Of a stretch of 64,000 nt of DNA, positions 36,886 to 44,710 are shown one piece after another. The position numbers and the translations under genes were made by a program. The stretch's first letter is position 1. Each line of letters starts with the position of its first letter. The DNA comes from Ancylobacter sonchi (GTDB lineage Bacteria; Pseudomonadota; Alphaproteobacteria; Rhizobiales; Xanthobacteraceae). The notes under the pieces are model-generated. The model was given only the letters and a program-made list of their open reading frames with translations. It had not been told where the DNA came from and made no database searches. The stretch spans positions 359,785 through 423,784 of the forward strand of contig NZ_JAHBGF010000010.1 of assembly GCF_018390695.1 (NCBI RefSeq), in the 5' to 3' direction.

Positions 36886-37788
36886 TCACTCCTCGAGCTT
36901 CAAGGCGCCGAACACCTTGGCGAGATGATCGATGAAAGCACGCACGGCGGGCGGCAATCCTCGCCGTGTGGTGAAGACGATGTGCACGAGGCCGTTCTGC
37001 CCACCCCATCCGGGGAAGACACGCGTAAGGCGCCCGCTGGCGAGATCGTCGCGGCAGATGTGGTCGGGGATGAGCGCCACTCCCAGCCCGGCCGCCGCGG
37101 CGTCGCGAAGCGCTGCGAAATCACCGCATGTCAGGCGCGGTTCGTGCCGGTGGCTGACACGCGTGCCCTGCGGCCCTTCGAGATCCCAGGCGATCTCCCC
37201 CGGTTCATCGGAAGAGCCCAGTGTCGGCAGGCCCGCCAATGCGCCAATGCCTTCCTGCATCTGGTTCGCCAGCGCCGGGCTCGCGACGAGGATGCGTCGT
37301 GACCGACCCAGAGTGCGCATAGTGAGCGACGCGTCGGTCGTGATGTCCACCCGGACGCGAAGAGCGACATCGATACGCTCGGCGATCAGATCGACCGGCT
37401 GATCGGTTGCGATCATCTGCAGCCGCACTTTGGGAAAACGGGACAGGAATCTGGGTAGGCCCGGAGACAGCACCGCGACCATGCCATGGGGGCAGCTGAA
37501 GCGAACGCGGCCCTGCGGCTCATTCTGGGCCTGGATGATCAGCGCGTTGGCCTGCTCTGCCTCCTCGAGCATGGCCCGGCAGCGTGCGTAGAAGGTCTCG
37601 CCGATCTCGGTCACGCGGAAGCGCCGGGAGGACCGCTCGATCAGGCGAACGCCAAGTTGGGCTTCGAGCCCGGCGATCCGGCGGCTGAGGCGAGATTTGG
37701 GCACCCGGAGCGCCCGGCCCGCCGCTGCAAAGCCTCCGTGCCGCACCACTTCGGCGAAGAAGGCATAGTCGTTGAGATCGCCCGCCAT
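36886..37788 (-). CDS. LysR-family transcriptional regulator
   Basis: 300-aa regulator. The N-terminal helix-turn-helix reads DYAFFAEVVRHGGFAAAGRA, then LRVPKSRLSRRIAGLEAQLG (about residues 8-47). The LysR effector domain follows. ATG 37788 is preferred to GTG 37794. It is divergent from a short-chain dehydrogenase gene at 37917. The 128-base gap contains a perfect 8-base inverted repeat, a likely operator. Pairs like this usually respond to the substrate or product of the reductase. Confidence 0.87.
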   Translation of the reverse strand: MAGDLNDYAFFAEVVRHGGFAAAGRALRVPKSRLSRRIAGLEAQLGVRLIERSSRRFRVTEIGETFYARCRAMLEEAEQANALIIQAQNEPQGRVRFSCPHGMVAVLSPGLPRFLSRFPKVRLQMIATDQPVDLIAERIDVALRVRVDITTDASLTMRTLGRSRRILVASPALANQMQEGIGALAGLPTLGSSDEPGEIAWDLEGPQGTRVSHRHEPRLTCGDFAALRDAAAAGLGVALIPDHICRDDLASGRLTRVFPGWGGQNGLVHIVFTTRRGLPPAVRAFIDHLAKVFGALKLEE

Positions 37789-37801
37789 ATTCACTCACCA
37801 T

Positions 37802-37819
37802 CGTTCCATTCATGGAACG
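37802..37819. promoter_or_regulatory. Putative LysR operator
   Basis: CGTTCCAT-TC-ATGGAACG is a perfect 8+8 inverted repeat between the divergent LysR and SDR genes. A further half-site CGTTCCA occurs at about 37854, nearer the SDR start. This two-site layout is typical of LysR recognition and activation sites. Confidence 0.6.
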
Positions 37820-37916
37820 CAGTGTGGCGCAAGCGCCGACTATCCGCACCAGCGTTCCAGGTTCATCTCTGTTGCATGTGCGAGACGATCTCGCCAGACA
37901 GTCAAGGAGACGAACA

Positions 37917-38666
37917 ATGGCTCAGTTCAGCAACAAGGTCGTCGTGGTCACCGGCGGCACCAGTGGCATCGGCCTCGCAACCGCGCAGGCCTTCGCGACC
38001 GACGGCGCGTCGGTGTTCATCACCGGCCGCCGGCAGGAGGCGCTCGACGCAGCGGTGAAGGCGATCGGCGGTCGGGTAACCGGCGTGCGCGCGGACATGT
38101 CGAAGCTCTCCGACATTGACCTGCTCTACGATGCGGTCCAGCAGCAGCACGCGCAGATCGACGTCCTGTTCGCAAATGCCGGCGGCGGCAGTTTCGCTCC
38201 GCTCGGTGCCATTGACGAAGCGCATTTCGACGAGATCTTCGCGACCAATGTGAAAGGCGTGCTGTTCACGGTGCAGAAGGCCTTGCCGCTGCTGCGCGAT
38301 GGCGGCGCGATCGTGCTGACCGGCTCGGTCACCGGCTCGACCGGCAATCCGGCGTTCAGCGTCTACAGCGCCACCAAGGCGGCGGTGCGTAACTTCGCAC
38401 GGAACTGGATCCTTGACCTCAAGGAGCGCCACATCCGAGTGAACGTCGTCAGCCCGGGCGTGATCGAGACGGCCGGCCTCAACGAACTGTTCGGCGGGGG
38501 TGCTCAGGCGGACGGCGTGAAGGCCGGCATGGTCGCCAACATTCCTGCCGGTCGGGTCGGCAAGCCGGAGGACGTCGCGCAAGCCGTCCTGTTCCTCGCC
38601 TCTGATGCCGCGAGCTTCATCAACGGTGCCGAACTCTTCGTCGATGGCGGCATGACGCAGATCTGA
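37917..38666 (+). CDS. Short-chain dehydrogenase/reductase (SDR)
   Basis: 249-aa classical SDR oxidoreductase. It has the cofactor motif TGGTSGIG near residue 12, NAG at about residue 84, catalytic Ser in VTGS, and YSATK (catalytic Tyr and Lys) near residue 150. The C-terminal FINGAELFVDGGM is typical. The Arg-rich stretch after beta-2 (ITGRRQEAL) suggests NADP(H) preference. CAAGGAGACG precedes ATG 37917; the ORF extends upstream without a start signal. It is controlled, by position, by the divergent LysR gene. Confidence 0.92.
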   Translation: MAQFSNKVVVVTGGTSGIGLATAQAFATDGASVFITGRRQEALDAAVKAIGGRVTGVRADMSKLSDIDLLYDAVQQQHAQIDVLFANAGGGSFAPLGAIDEAHFDEIFATNVKGVLFTVQKALPLLRDGGAIVLTGSVTGSTGNPAFSVYSATKAAVRNFARNWILDLKERHIRVNVVSPGVIETAGLNELFGGGAQADGVKAGMVANIPAGRVGKPEDVAQAVLFLASDAASFINGAELFVDGGMTQI

Positions 38667-39031
38667 CGACCGGCGGCGACGAGCAAGCGGAGCGGCGGCA
38701 CAGGCCGCCGTTACCGGGGTAGCCCTGCGGCGATGCGCTCAGCAGACCTCCAGACCCTGGCCGCGTCCCCGCAGGCGTTCAACCACGTTCAGCCGGCGCT
38801 CGTCCCAGGTGATCCGACACATGACGGCGAGCCGGCGCGTCCTGTTCTATTCAGCGACGATGCCCGCACGAAGGGCGGATAGGTGCGCTGATGGACCCGC
38901 TCGGCTCCTACGGCGTCGATCTCAGCCGGCTCGCAGTCGGCAGCCGGCCGGTGCTGTTCCCCGGTGGCCGCTGTCGGCACTGGATCTCGTCAAGATCGAC
39001 TGATCTCCTCTACCCGCAGAGGAATGCTTCC
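38667..39031. other. Intergenic, no gene seen
   Basis: About 365 bases between the SDR and SnoaL-like genes. The overlapping open frames are short and lack family features. I found no clear hairpin terminator or promoter that I can defend. Confidence 0.45.
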
Positions 39032-39409
39032 ATGTCCACGACCGAACCCGACTACGATCATCTGCAGCGCTCCGATATCGAGCGCGTCTTCAATGAACGC
39101 GATGCTGCCAAGCGCGCGAAGGCCATCGATGAACTCTTCGTCGCCGATCCGGTGATGTACGAGCCTGCCGCCGTCGTGAACGGACGCGCGGCCATCTCGG
39201 AAGTTGCTGACCGACTCCTCGGGCAGTTCGGCCCGACCTTCCGCTTCACGCCGGTCGGCAAGGCGGTCGGCCATCACGGTCGCGGCGTCCTTCGGTGGGA
39301 GGAGGGTCCCGAAGGTGGCTCCGTCGCGGTTATCGGCTCGGACGCGGCGCGCATCTGTGCAGCGGACGCCACCCCTCTGCGCGGCCTCTCCGGAAGCTCC
39401 ACGTGCTGA
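39032..39409 (+). CDS. SnoaL-like / NTF2-fold protein, C-terminus possibly frameshifted
   Basis: 125-aa protein whose first ~95 residues match small SnoaL-like (NTF2 fold) proteins: DIERVFNERDAAKRAKAIDELF, MYEPAAVVNGRAAISEVADRL and FRFTPVGKAVGHHGRGVLRWEEGP. The last ~25 residues (from GSDAARICAADATPLRG) do not look like the family, and the usual end is missing, so a late frameshift or decay is likely. ATG 39032 is the family start. SnoaL-like proteins often sit beside SDR genes, as here. Function unknown. Confidence 0.65.
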   Translation: MSTTEPDYDHLQRSDIERVFNERDAAKRAKAIDELFVADPVMYEPAAVVNGRAAISEVADRLLGQFGPTFRFTPVGKAVGHHGRGVLRWEEGPEGGSVAVIGSDAARICAADATPLRGLSGSSTC

Positions 39410-39523
39410 TCGCCGTCGGGGCCGATGGCGCCGAGGGGCGGCAGTTTCCCTGGCCGGAATTGCGGCGCATCCGCAGGGATGTCGTGGGCTCGATGCAGTT
39501 GCACCGGCACGAATGAGTCGGCT

Positions 39524-40423
39524 TCACTGCTTGAAGCAATGCTCCCGATGCCAACGCAGGAAGTGCGGATGCGGACGCTCGAACGCCCGTTGCGGGGCAA
39601 TGGCCCGTCCGCTTCGGTTGATGAAAGCACGCACACCATCGGGATCGTTGGCGTGCCGGGAGATCAGCACGTCGAGATCATCCGACAGGCTGATTAGCCC
39701 GCGGTCGAACATCCAGTGCGCCGTACCTGACAGAGCCAGTCCGTTGCTGACGATATCCGGGCCGTTTGACTGAACGGGCTGAATGTGGGCCGCCGCTACC
39801 TCGGCCCGCCCGCCGCCATTGATGAGCTTCAACCCGCTGATGGCGCAGCGCTCGTCATAGGCGCGCAGTACGATGCGTCGGAAGACGCGATCCCGGACGA
39901 TCCGTGACAACAGATAGCTGACACGCTCCCGGATCTCCTCGAACGCAAAAGGGGCCTGTTCTTCGTTGAATCCGTTCGGAGGCAAATCCGCATCCGTGCG
40001 CGGAAGCAGCGGCGCGCGGTCATCGAGGCCACGCGCGACGATGCGGTCGAAATCACCCGGGGAGAGCGGTCGAACCGCGGCTTGGGCACGGCCGGAGATC
40101 CGCCCATCCTCGTTCAGGACGCCGCGCTCGATAACGCCGTCGCCTTCGCTGAATGGCACAGGGCAGGCAAAATCGAGATAGCTGCCGGGCTCGATCAGCG
40201 CGAGGAACATGCCCGGCGCTGTCATATCGGACACGACGCGCTTCACCTTGGCGATAGCGAAATAGCCGCGCGTGTCCGCCACTTTCCGCGGCTCGTAATA
40301 GACGATCCAATCGCCGACGCATGCCTCCACGCGGCTGAGATACTGCCGAGGGAACTGGTACCGCTCTGCCGGACTGTCGTCATAGATCGAATCGGTACGA
40401 TGGATGAAAACGCCGAATCCCAT
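39524..40423 (-). CDS. HNH endonuclease with N-terminal PUA-like region
   Basis: 299-aa protein. The C-terminal half has an HNH nuclease core: RCAISGLKL near residue 195, AAAHIQPVQSNGPDIVSNGL near residue 212, and HWMFDRGLISL, giving the His-Asn-His set. The N-terminal ~130 residues contain VGDWIVYYEPRKVADTRGYFAIAKV, which resembles small PUA/EVE-like nucleic-acid readers in some modification-dependent nucleases; that match is a visual judgement. It is a stand-alone gene with no methylase nearby. It may be a modification-dependent restriction enzyme. Confidence 0.82.
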   Translation of the reverse strand: MGFGVFIHRTDSIYDDSPAERYQFPRQYLSRVEACVGDWIVYYEPRKVADTRGYFAIAKVKRVVSDMTAPGMFLALIEPGSYLDFACPVPFSEGDGVIERGVLNEDGRISGRAQAAVRPLSPGDFDRIVARGLDDRAPLLPRTDADLPPNGFNEEQAPFAFEEIRERVSYLLSRIVRDRVFRRIVLRAYDERCAISGLKLINGGGRAEVAAAHIQPVQSNGPDIVSNGLALSGTAHWMFDRGLISLSDDLDVLISRHANDPDGVRAFINRSGRAIAPQRAFERPHPHFLRWHREHCFKQ

Positions 40424-41026
40424 GGCGCGATCTTACCGCGCTATTCCGCGCGGGCGAGGGCGTAAGGAGCTGGGTCGCCCCAACAGCCGACATTGGCGAC
40501 TTACCGGGAGGCGGACATTGCCGGCCCTTGTGGCGAATGTCGGCTTCTGGTGATCAACGCATGGGGGCGGATCGATAAAACGCAGGACTCACTCTCAGGC
40601 CGTAGGATATCGGAGACTTGGTTCGTGATAGACGCGCGCATGGTCCCACGCCTTAACCTCGTTGAACTCGCTACACGGCAGCAGGAGGTCAAGAAGAGCC
40701 GCTTCATCGCGGTCGCCGGTCCCGTCGCCGCCCGCATATAGGCAGCATATCGATCGGCAACCATTGCCCCTACCGCCTGTGCGTCCGGCTCTGCGAGTGC
40801 AGGTGTCGTGTTGAGCCAGTGGAGGCGTGGCGCCGACGATCCGGCCCGTGTTCCAAGCTTCGTGCTGCAGGCGGGTCTATCGATTGTCGCGCATGGCATC
40901 CTCCTTACGAGGAGCTCCAGAGAGCCTGCTGCCACAAACGCGTACTCCAAAAACTGCCTCGGGATGGCCTGCCAACAAGAGACTCTGACTGCGGCTACCG
41001 CCGCCGGGAGAAAGCCAAGGTCGGCG
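40424..41026. other. Intergenic, no gene seen
   Basis: About 600 bases between the convergently oriented neighbourhood of the HNH gene and the end of the sigma-54 activator gene. The open frames have no family resemblance and poor codon bias. No terminator with a T-run was found. Confidence 0.45.
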
Positions 41027-42886
41027 TCAGTCGCCGATGTGTTTGTAGACGGTGGTACGAGAGATCCCAAGCTGGCGCGCCGTGGCCTGGATGTTGCCGC
41101 CGGTCGCCGTATAGGTCTCCCTGATGCGACGGCATCTGGTGCGGTCCAAAGGGCTGCGTGAACAATGCGCGCACGTCTGCGCGGTGGCAGAAACCGCGTC
41201 GTCGCAAGCGAAATCGCTGATGTTTTCAGCGTCGGCTTCGATCAACGCGCGCCGCAGCCAGGACTGCAACTCGCGTATGTTGCCCGGCCATGGCCGCCGG
41301 CGCAGGCGCTCCAGAACGACATCGTCTATCGAGGCGCCCGGCGCATGCCGGGCCAGGAGATGACGGACGATCGCATCAAAGTCGCTGCGTTCGCGCAGCG
41401 GCGGGATTTCAATGGAGAGTCCGTTCAGTCGATAATAGAGATCGGCGCGAAACTGGTGTGCGGCGACGGCAGCGGCCAGGTCGCGATTGGTGGCGGACAC
41501 GATCTGCACATCGAGCTTCATGGTCTTGGCACCACCGAGCGAGCGCGCCTCCATGGTATCGAGGAAGCGTAGCAGCGCCGTCTGCGCGGCGAGCGGGATG
41601 TCGCCGACCTCGTCGAGAAACAGCGTTCCACGGTCGGCCAGACGGATAAGGCCCGGCGTGCCCTCGTTGCGCGCGTTGGTGAAGGCGCCCCGCTCATGGC
41701 CGAACAGTTCGGCGATGAACAGCGATTCCGGCACGGCGCCGCAATTGATGGCAACGAGCTCCCCGCCTCGGCCACTGAGCGCATGGATATGGCGTGCCAT
41801 CAGCTCCTTGCCGGTGCCGGTCTCTCCATAGATGTGAATGGCGAGGCGATCGCCGGTAGCGGCCGCCAGACCGCGCGTTCGCCGCAGCAGAAGCGGATCC
41901 TCGCAGACGAAATCCAAGGCAGGCGTCGAGGCCTGCGCCGGCAGACGATACGCCGTCGGTGCCGGGCTTGCGAGCGGCGGCGGCGGGGCGAAGCGCCGGC
42001 ACGCGACATAGAGCATGCTGCCAACGCGGTCGCGGATGCGGGCGATGCCATCACGGCGCAACATGTCGACCACGCTGCCGAAACCAGGCTCGAACACCGC
42101 GCCGAAGGCTTGGCCGGGATTGGTATCCAGTCCGGCGAGCAGCGCCCGCGCTCTGCGGTTGACCGAGAGCACCTCGCCCTCCGGCGACAGTGCCACCAGG
42201 CCGGCCGACAGGGTGTCGAGATATTCCGCGCGTGGATGCAGGGCGAGAAGCAGCGCATCGGGCCTGCCGTTGACGATCAGCCCGTTCTCGACCGCCGCCG
42301 CCGCCATGCGCACCAACGCGTGCGTATGTTGCTGGCGCGCTTCGTTGGAACTCGACGCGTCGAGCAGCCCGACCAGCCGGTCTGCCGGATCGAAGATGGG
42401 CGCCGCCACACAACTGAGGTGGCCGTGACATGCGAAGAAGTGTTCACGCCCATAGATCGAGATCGGGGCCTGCTCGGCGAGGGCAAGGCCCAGCGCATTG
42501 GTGCCGCGCCCGCTCTCAAGCCACACGCTGCCCGGCACGATCGAGCGTCCTGCCTCGCTGTCGGCGAAATGCGGATCGCTCAAAGTATCCAGAACCACCC
42601 CACCGGCATCAGCGAAGGCGATCATGAAATTCGAGCCGGCTATCTGTTCGTGAAGAAGCTGCATCTGCACGAGCGCGAGGCGGCGCAGCAGCGACTGCTC
42701 CTCGCGTCGGACGCCGACCTCGGCAAAGGGAATGACCATGTCGTCCGGCCGCCGCGTCGGGTCGAGCCCGCCGGCAATGCACCGCTGCCAGCTGCGGGCG
42801 ATTACCGGCGAGAGCACGTCGCTGGGCACGCGCGCCCCATTGGACTGTGGCGGGCGAGAGAGGGACGGCATAGGCGCATCCTCCAT
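41027..42886 (-). CDS. mimR: AcoR-type sigma-54-dependent activator of the propane monooxygenase locus
   Basis: 619-aa activator. N-terminal ARSWQRCIAGGLDP (about residues 30-43) plus a GAF-like sensor region are followed by an AAA+ domain: Walker A GETGTGKE at residues 354-361, Walker B TLFLDEVGD, and the arginine-finger region FRADLYYRLN. A Fis-type HTH ends the protein (GGNIQATARQLGISRTTVYK). The sigma-54 contact loop reads GAFTNA (residues 400-405) instead of GAFTGA. It is divergent from adh and mimABCD, both of which have sigma-54 promoters. The gap at 42949-42959 has GGACA-G-TGTCC, a possible upstream activator site. The symbol is by analogy to mycobacterial MimR. Confidence 0.88.
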   Translation of the reverse strand: MEDAPMPSLSRPPQSNGARVPSDVLSPVIARSWQRCIAGGLDPTRRPDDMVIPFAEVGVRREEQSLLRRLALVQMQLLHEQIAGSNFMIAFADAGGVVLDTLSDPHFADSEAGRSIVPGSVWLESGRGTNALGLALAEQAPISIYGREHFFACHGHLSCVAAPIFDPADRLVGLLDASSSNEARQQHTHALVRMAAAAVENGLIVNGRPDALLLALHPRAEYLDTLSAGLVALSPEGEVLSVNRRARALLAGLDTNPGQAFGAVFEPGFGSVVDMLRRDGIARIRDRVGSMLYVACRRFAPPPPLASPAPTAYRLPAQASTPALDFVCEDPLLLRRTRGLAAATGDRLAIHIYGETGTGKELMARHIHALSGRGGELVAINCGAVPESLFIAELFGHERGAFTNARNEGTPGLIRLADRGTLFLDEVGDIPLAAQTALLRFLDTMEARSLGGAKTMKLDVQIVSATNRDLAAAVAAHQFRADLYYRLNGLSIEIPPLRERSDFDAIVRHLLARHAPGASIDDVVLERLRRRPWPGNIRELQSWLRRALIEADAENISDFACDDAVSATAQTCAHCSRSPLDRTRCRRIRETYTATGGNIQATARQLGISRTTVYKHIGD

Positions 42887-43039
42887 ATGTTCTTCTCGTT
42901 TTCACGCAGGTTCGGCGCAAAACAGATGGAAGGCAATATCCAGAAACTGGACAGTGTCCGACATGCGCTGTTCAGGCGATGTACGCCGGATAATCTTCGC
43001 AGTTGCAGTAAGATGTTGAGTAAATGAACGAATAGCGCG

Positions 43040-43054
43040 TGGCACGATTGCTGC
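43040..43054 (+). promoter_or_regulatory. Sigma-54 promoter of the alcohol dehydrogenase gene
   Basis: TGGCAC-GATTG-CTGC. The -24 GG (43041-43042) and -12 GC (43053-43054) have the required 10-base gap, and 14 of 15 bases match TGGCAC-N5-TTGC. It lies about 52 bases before the adh ATG, and an AcoR-type activator gene is divergent. Confidence 0.75.
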
Positions 43055-43106
43055 GATTGGCCTTCCGGCGGCGCCGCGATCCGGTGCCGAAAAAAGGGAG
43101 GACGCC

Positions 43107-44159
43107 ATGAAGGCGCAGGTGCTGAAGTCCTATGACACGAGTCTTTCCACCGACCTCTGGGTCGCGGAGGAGAACGTGCCCGATCCGAAGATCGTGAAAT
43201 CCACCGACGTCATCGTCCGCATCGGCGGAGCCGGCGTGTGCCGCACAGACCTCCATATCATCGAGGGGGTGTGGAAGCCGCATATGGATCCGAATGGCAA
43301 CCAGCTTCTGCCTCTCATCATGGGCCATGAGAATGCCGGCTGGATCGAGGAGGTCGGCAAGGAGGTCGAGGGCCTGAAGAAGGGCGATCCGGTGATTGTG
43401 CACCCGAAGATAACCGGCGGCACCTGCCTCGCCTGCCGTCGCGGATTCGACATGCATGGACCCGGCAAGTTTCCCGGTCTCGATTGCGACGGCGGCTATG
43501 CCGAGTTCATCTGCACGTCGGAACGGAACATCGTGCCACTGCCGCGTCTACTGGCGCCGAAGGAGGTGGCTCCCTATGCCGATGCCGGCCTCACAGCCTA
43601 TCGCGCGGTTAAAAAGGCCACCCGGCACCTGCTCCCTGGCGAAAGCTGCGTCGTCATCGGCGCCGGCGGTCTGGGCCATATCGGTATTCAGTGTCTGAAA
43701 GCCATGTGCGCCGCCGACGTGATCGTGGTCGACAAGTCGGACGCTTCGCTGGCGCTGGCGAGCAAGAGCGGCGCCGACCATACGGTGAAAGCCGATGGCA
43801 ACGAGGTCGAGGCCGTGCTGGCACTGACCGGCGGCGTCGGCGCGGAGGCCGTGATCGACTTTGTGGGCGAGAGGGGCACCACCGCCAAGGGGCTTTCCAT
43901 GACCCGCCCCATGGGCAGCTACTACATTGTCGGCTATGGCGAGGACATCCAGATCCCGACGGTCGACCTGATCATCTCCGAGCGCAACATCATCGGCAAT
44001 TTGGTTGGCACCTGGGCCGAGCTCACCGAACTGATGGCGCTGGCCGATCGCGGGCTCGTTGAGCTCGCAACGGCGGAATACAAGCTCGCGGACGCGAACC
44101 GTGCCCTGCATGACCTCAATGCGGGCAAGATTCACGGCCGGGCCGTGCTCGTACCCTGA
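43107..44159 (+). CDS. adh1: Zinc-dependent alcohol dehydrogenase (2-propanol/propanol oxidation)
   Basis: 350-aa medium-chain NAD-dependent dehydrogenase. Catalytic zinc ligands are expected at C45 (GVCRTDLH), H74 (MGHENAG) and D159 (YADAGLTAYRAV). The Rossmann motif GAGGLGHIG is near residue 185. The structural-zinc loop is incomplete: C107 and C110 (TCLAC) are present, but the next two usual cysteines are not; C127 is the only other one. The gene is the type linked to propane monooxygenases, where it oxidises 2-propanol to acetone. It has its own sigma-54 promoter. Confidence 0.9.
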   Translation: MKAQVLKSYDTSLSTDLWVAEENVPDPKIVKSTDVIVRIGGAGVCRTDLHIIEGVWKPHMDPNGNQLLPLIMGHENAGWIEEVGKEVEGLKKGDPVIVHPKITGGTCLACRRGFDMHGPGKFPGLDCDGGYAEFICTSERNIVPLPRLLAPKEVAPYADAGLTAYRAVKKATRHLLPGESCVVIGAGGLGHIGIQCLKAMCAADVIVVDKSDASLALASKSGADHTVKADGNEVEAVLALTGGVGAEAVIDFVGERGTTAKGLSMTRPMGSYYIVGYGEDIQIPTVDLIISERNIIGNLVGTWAELTELMALADRGLVELATAEYKLADANRALHDLNAGKIHGRAVLVP

Positions 44160-44373
44160 TGGGCTCGGGCACGTATCTTGTATTCCAGAGACGAACTTCC
44201 ATGCGTCGCAGCATAAATACCGTCTACGTAAGCAAGAATTACCTATTATTCTGCGCCGCAGCATTTTCGCAAAATGAAACACGTGCCGATACTCGATTCG
44301 CAAAACAACTAAATTCCGCGAATGGAAGCATGTGGCGCCGTTACGAAGTCGTTGAAATACCTATTGCGGCGAA

Positions 44374-44390
44374 TTGGCACGGCGATTGCT
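44374..44390 (+). promoter_or_regulatory. Sigma-54 promoter of mimABCD
   Basis: TTGGCACGGCGATTGCT matches the consensus YTGGCACGRNNNTTGCW at every position. The -24 GG is at 44376-44377 and the -12 GC at 44388-44389. It lies about 320 bases before mimA, implying a long leader, and is in the 551-base gap after adh. The same gap repeats the word CGCAGCAT at about 44207 and 44255. Confidence 0.88.
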
Positions 44391-44710
44391 ACATTAATAT
44401 TAGAACAATGCTGACATGTCCCACGGGGCAGGCCACGACAAGAACGAAGGGAAGAAGTCCGGGGAGGCTGCCGACACGGCGATGAGCCGGTTCGGTGGGG
44501 CACGGGGCGGTCAGATCAGGATCGCCGTCCCGCACCCGTTACGCCAACAGCCACCCCGGTGACTTGCACCTTTGCCCGGGCCTTCGACGCTCGCCGCATG
44601 CGCGACGGGCGAGGGCCTGCTCATGCCCGAAACCCGGCCGGCGGGCAGCGCAAACCGCTATCCGCGCCGAACGGGAGGAAATTGACCGTGGACTTCGCAC
44701 CAAGAGCAGG

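Noticed and set aside
40501..41070. Minus-strand ORF of 189 codons before the activator gene end
   Set aside because: No family resemblance, poor composition, overlaps the 3' end of the real activator gene.
42949..42959. GGACA-G-TGTCC as the activator binding site
   Set aside because: Well placed about 90 bases before the adh promoter, but no second copy was found before the mimA promoter, so kept only as a possibility in the activator entry.
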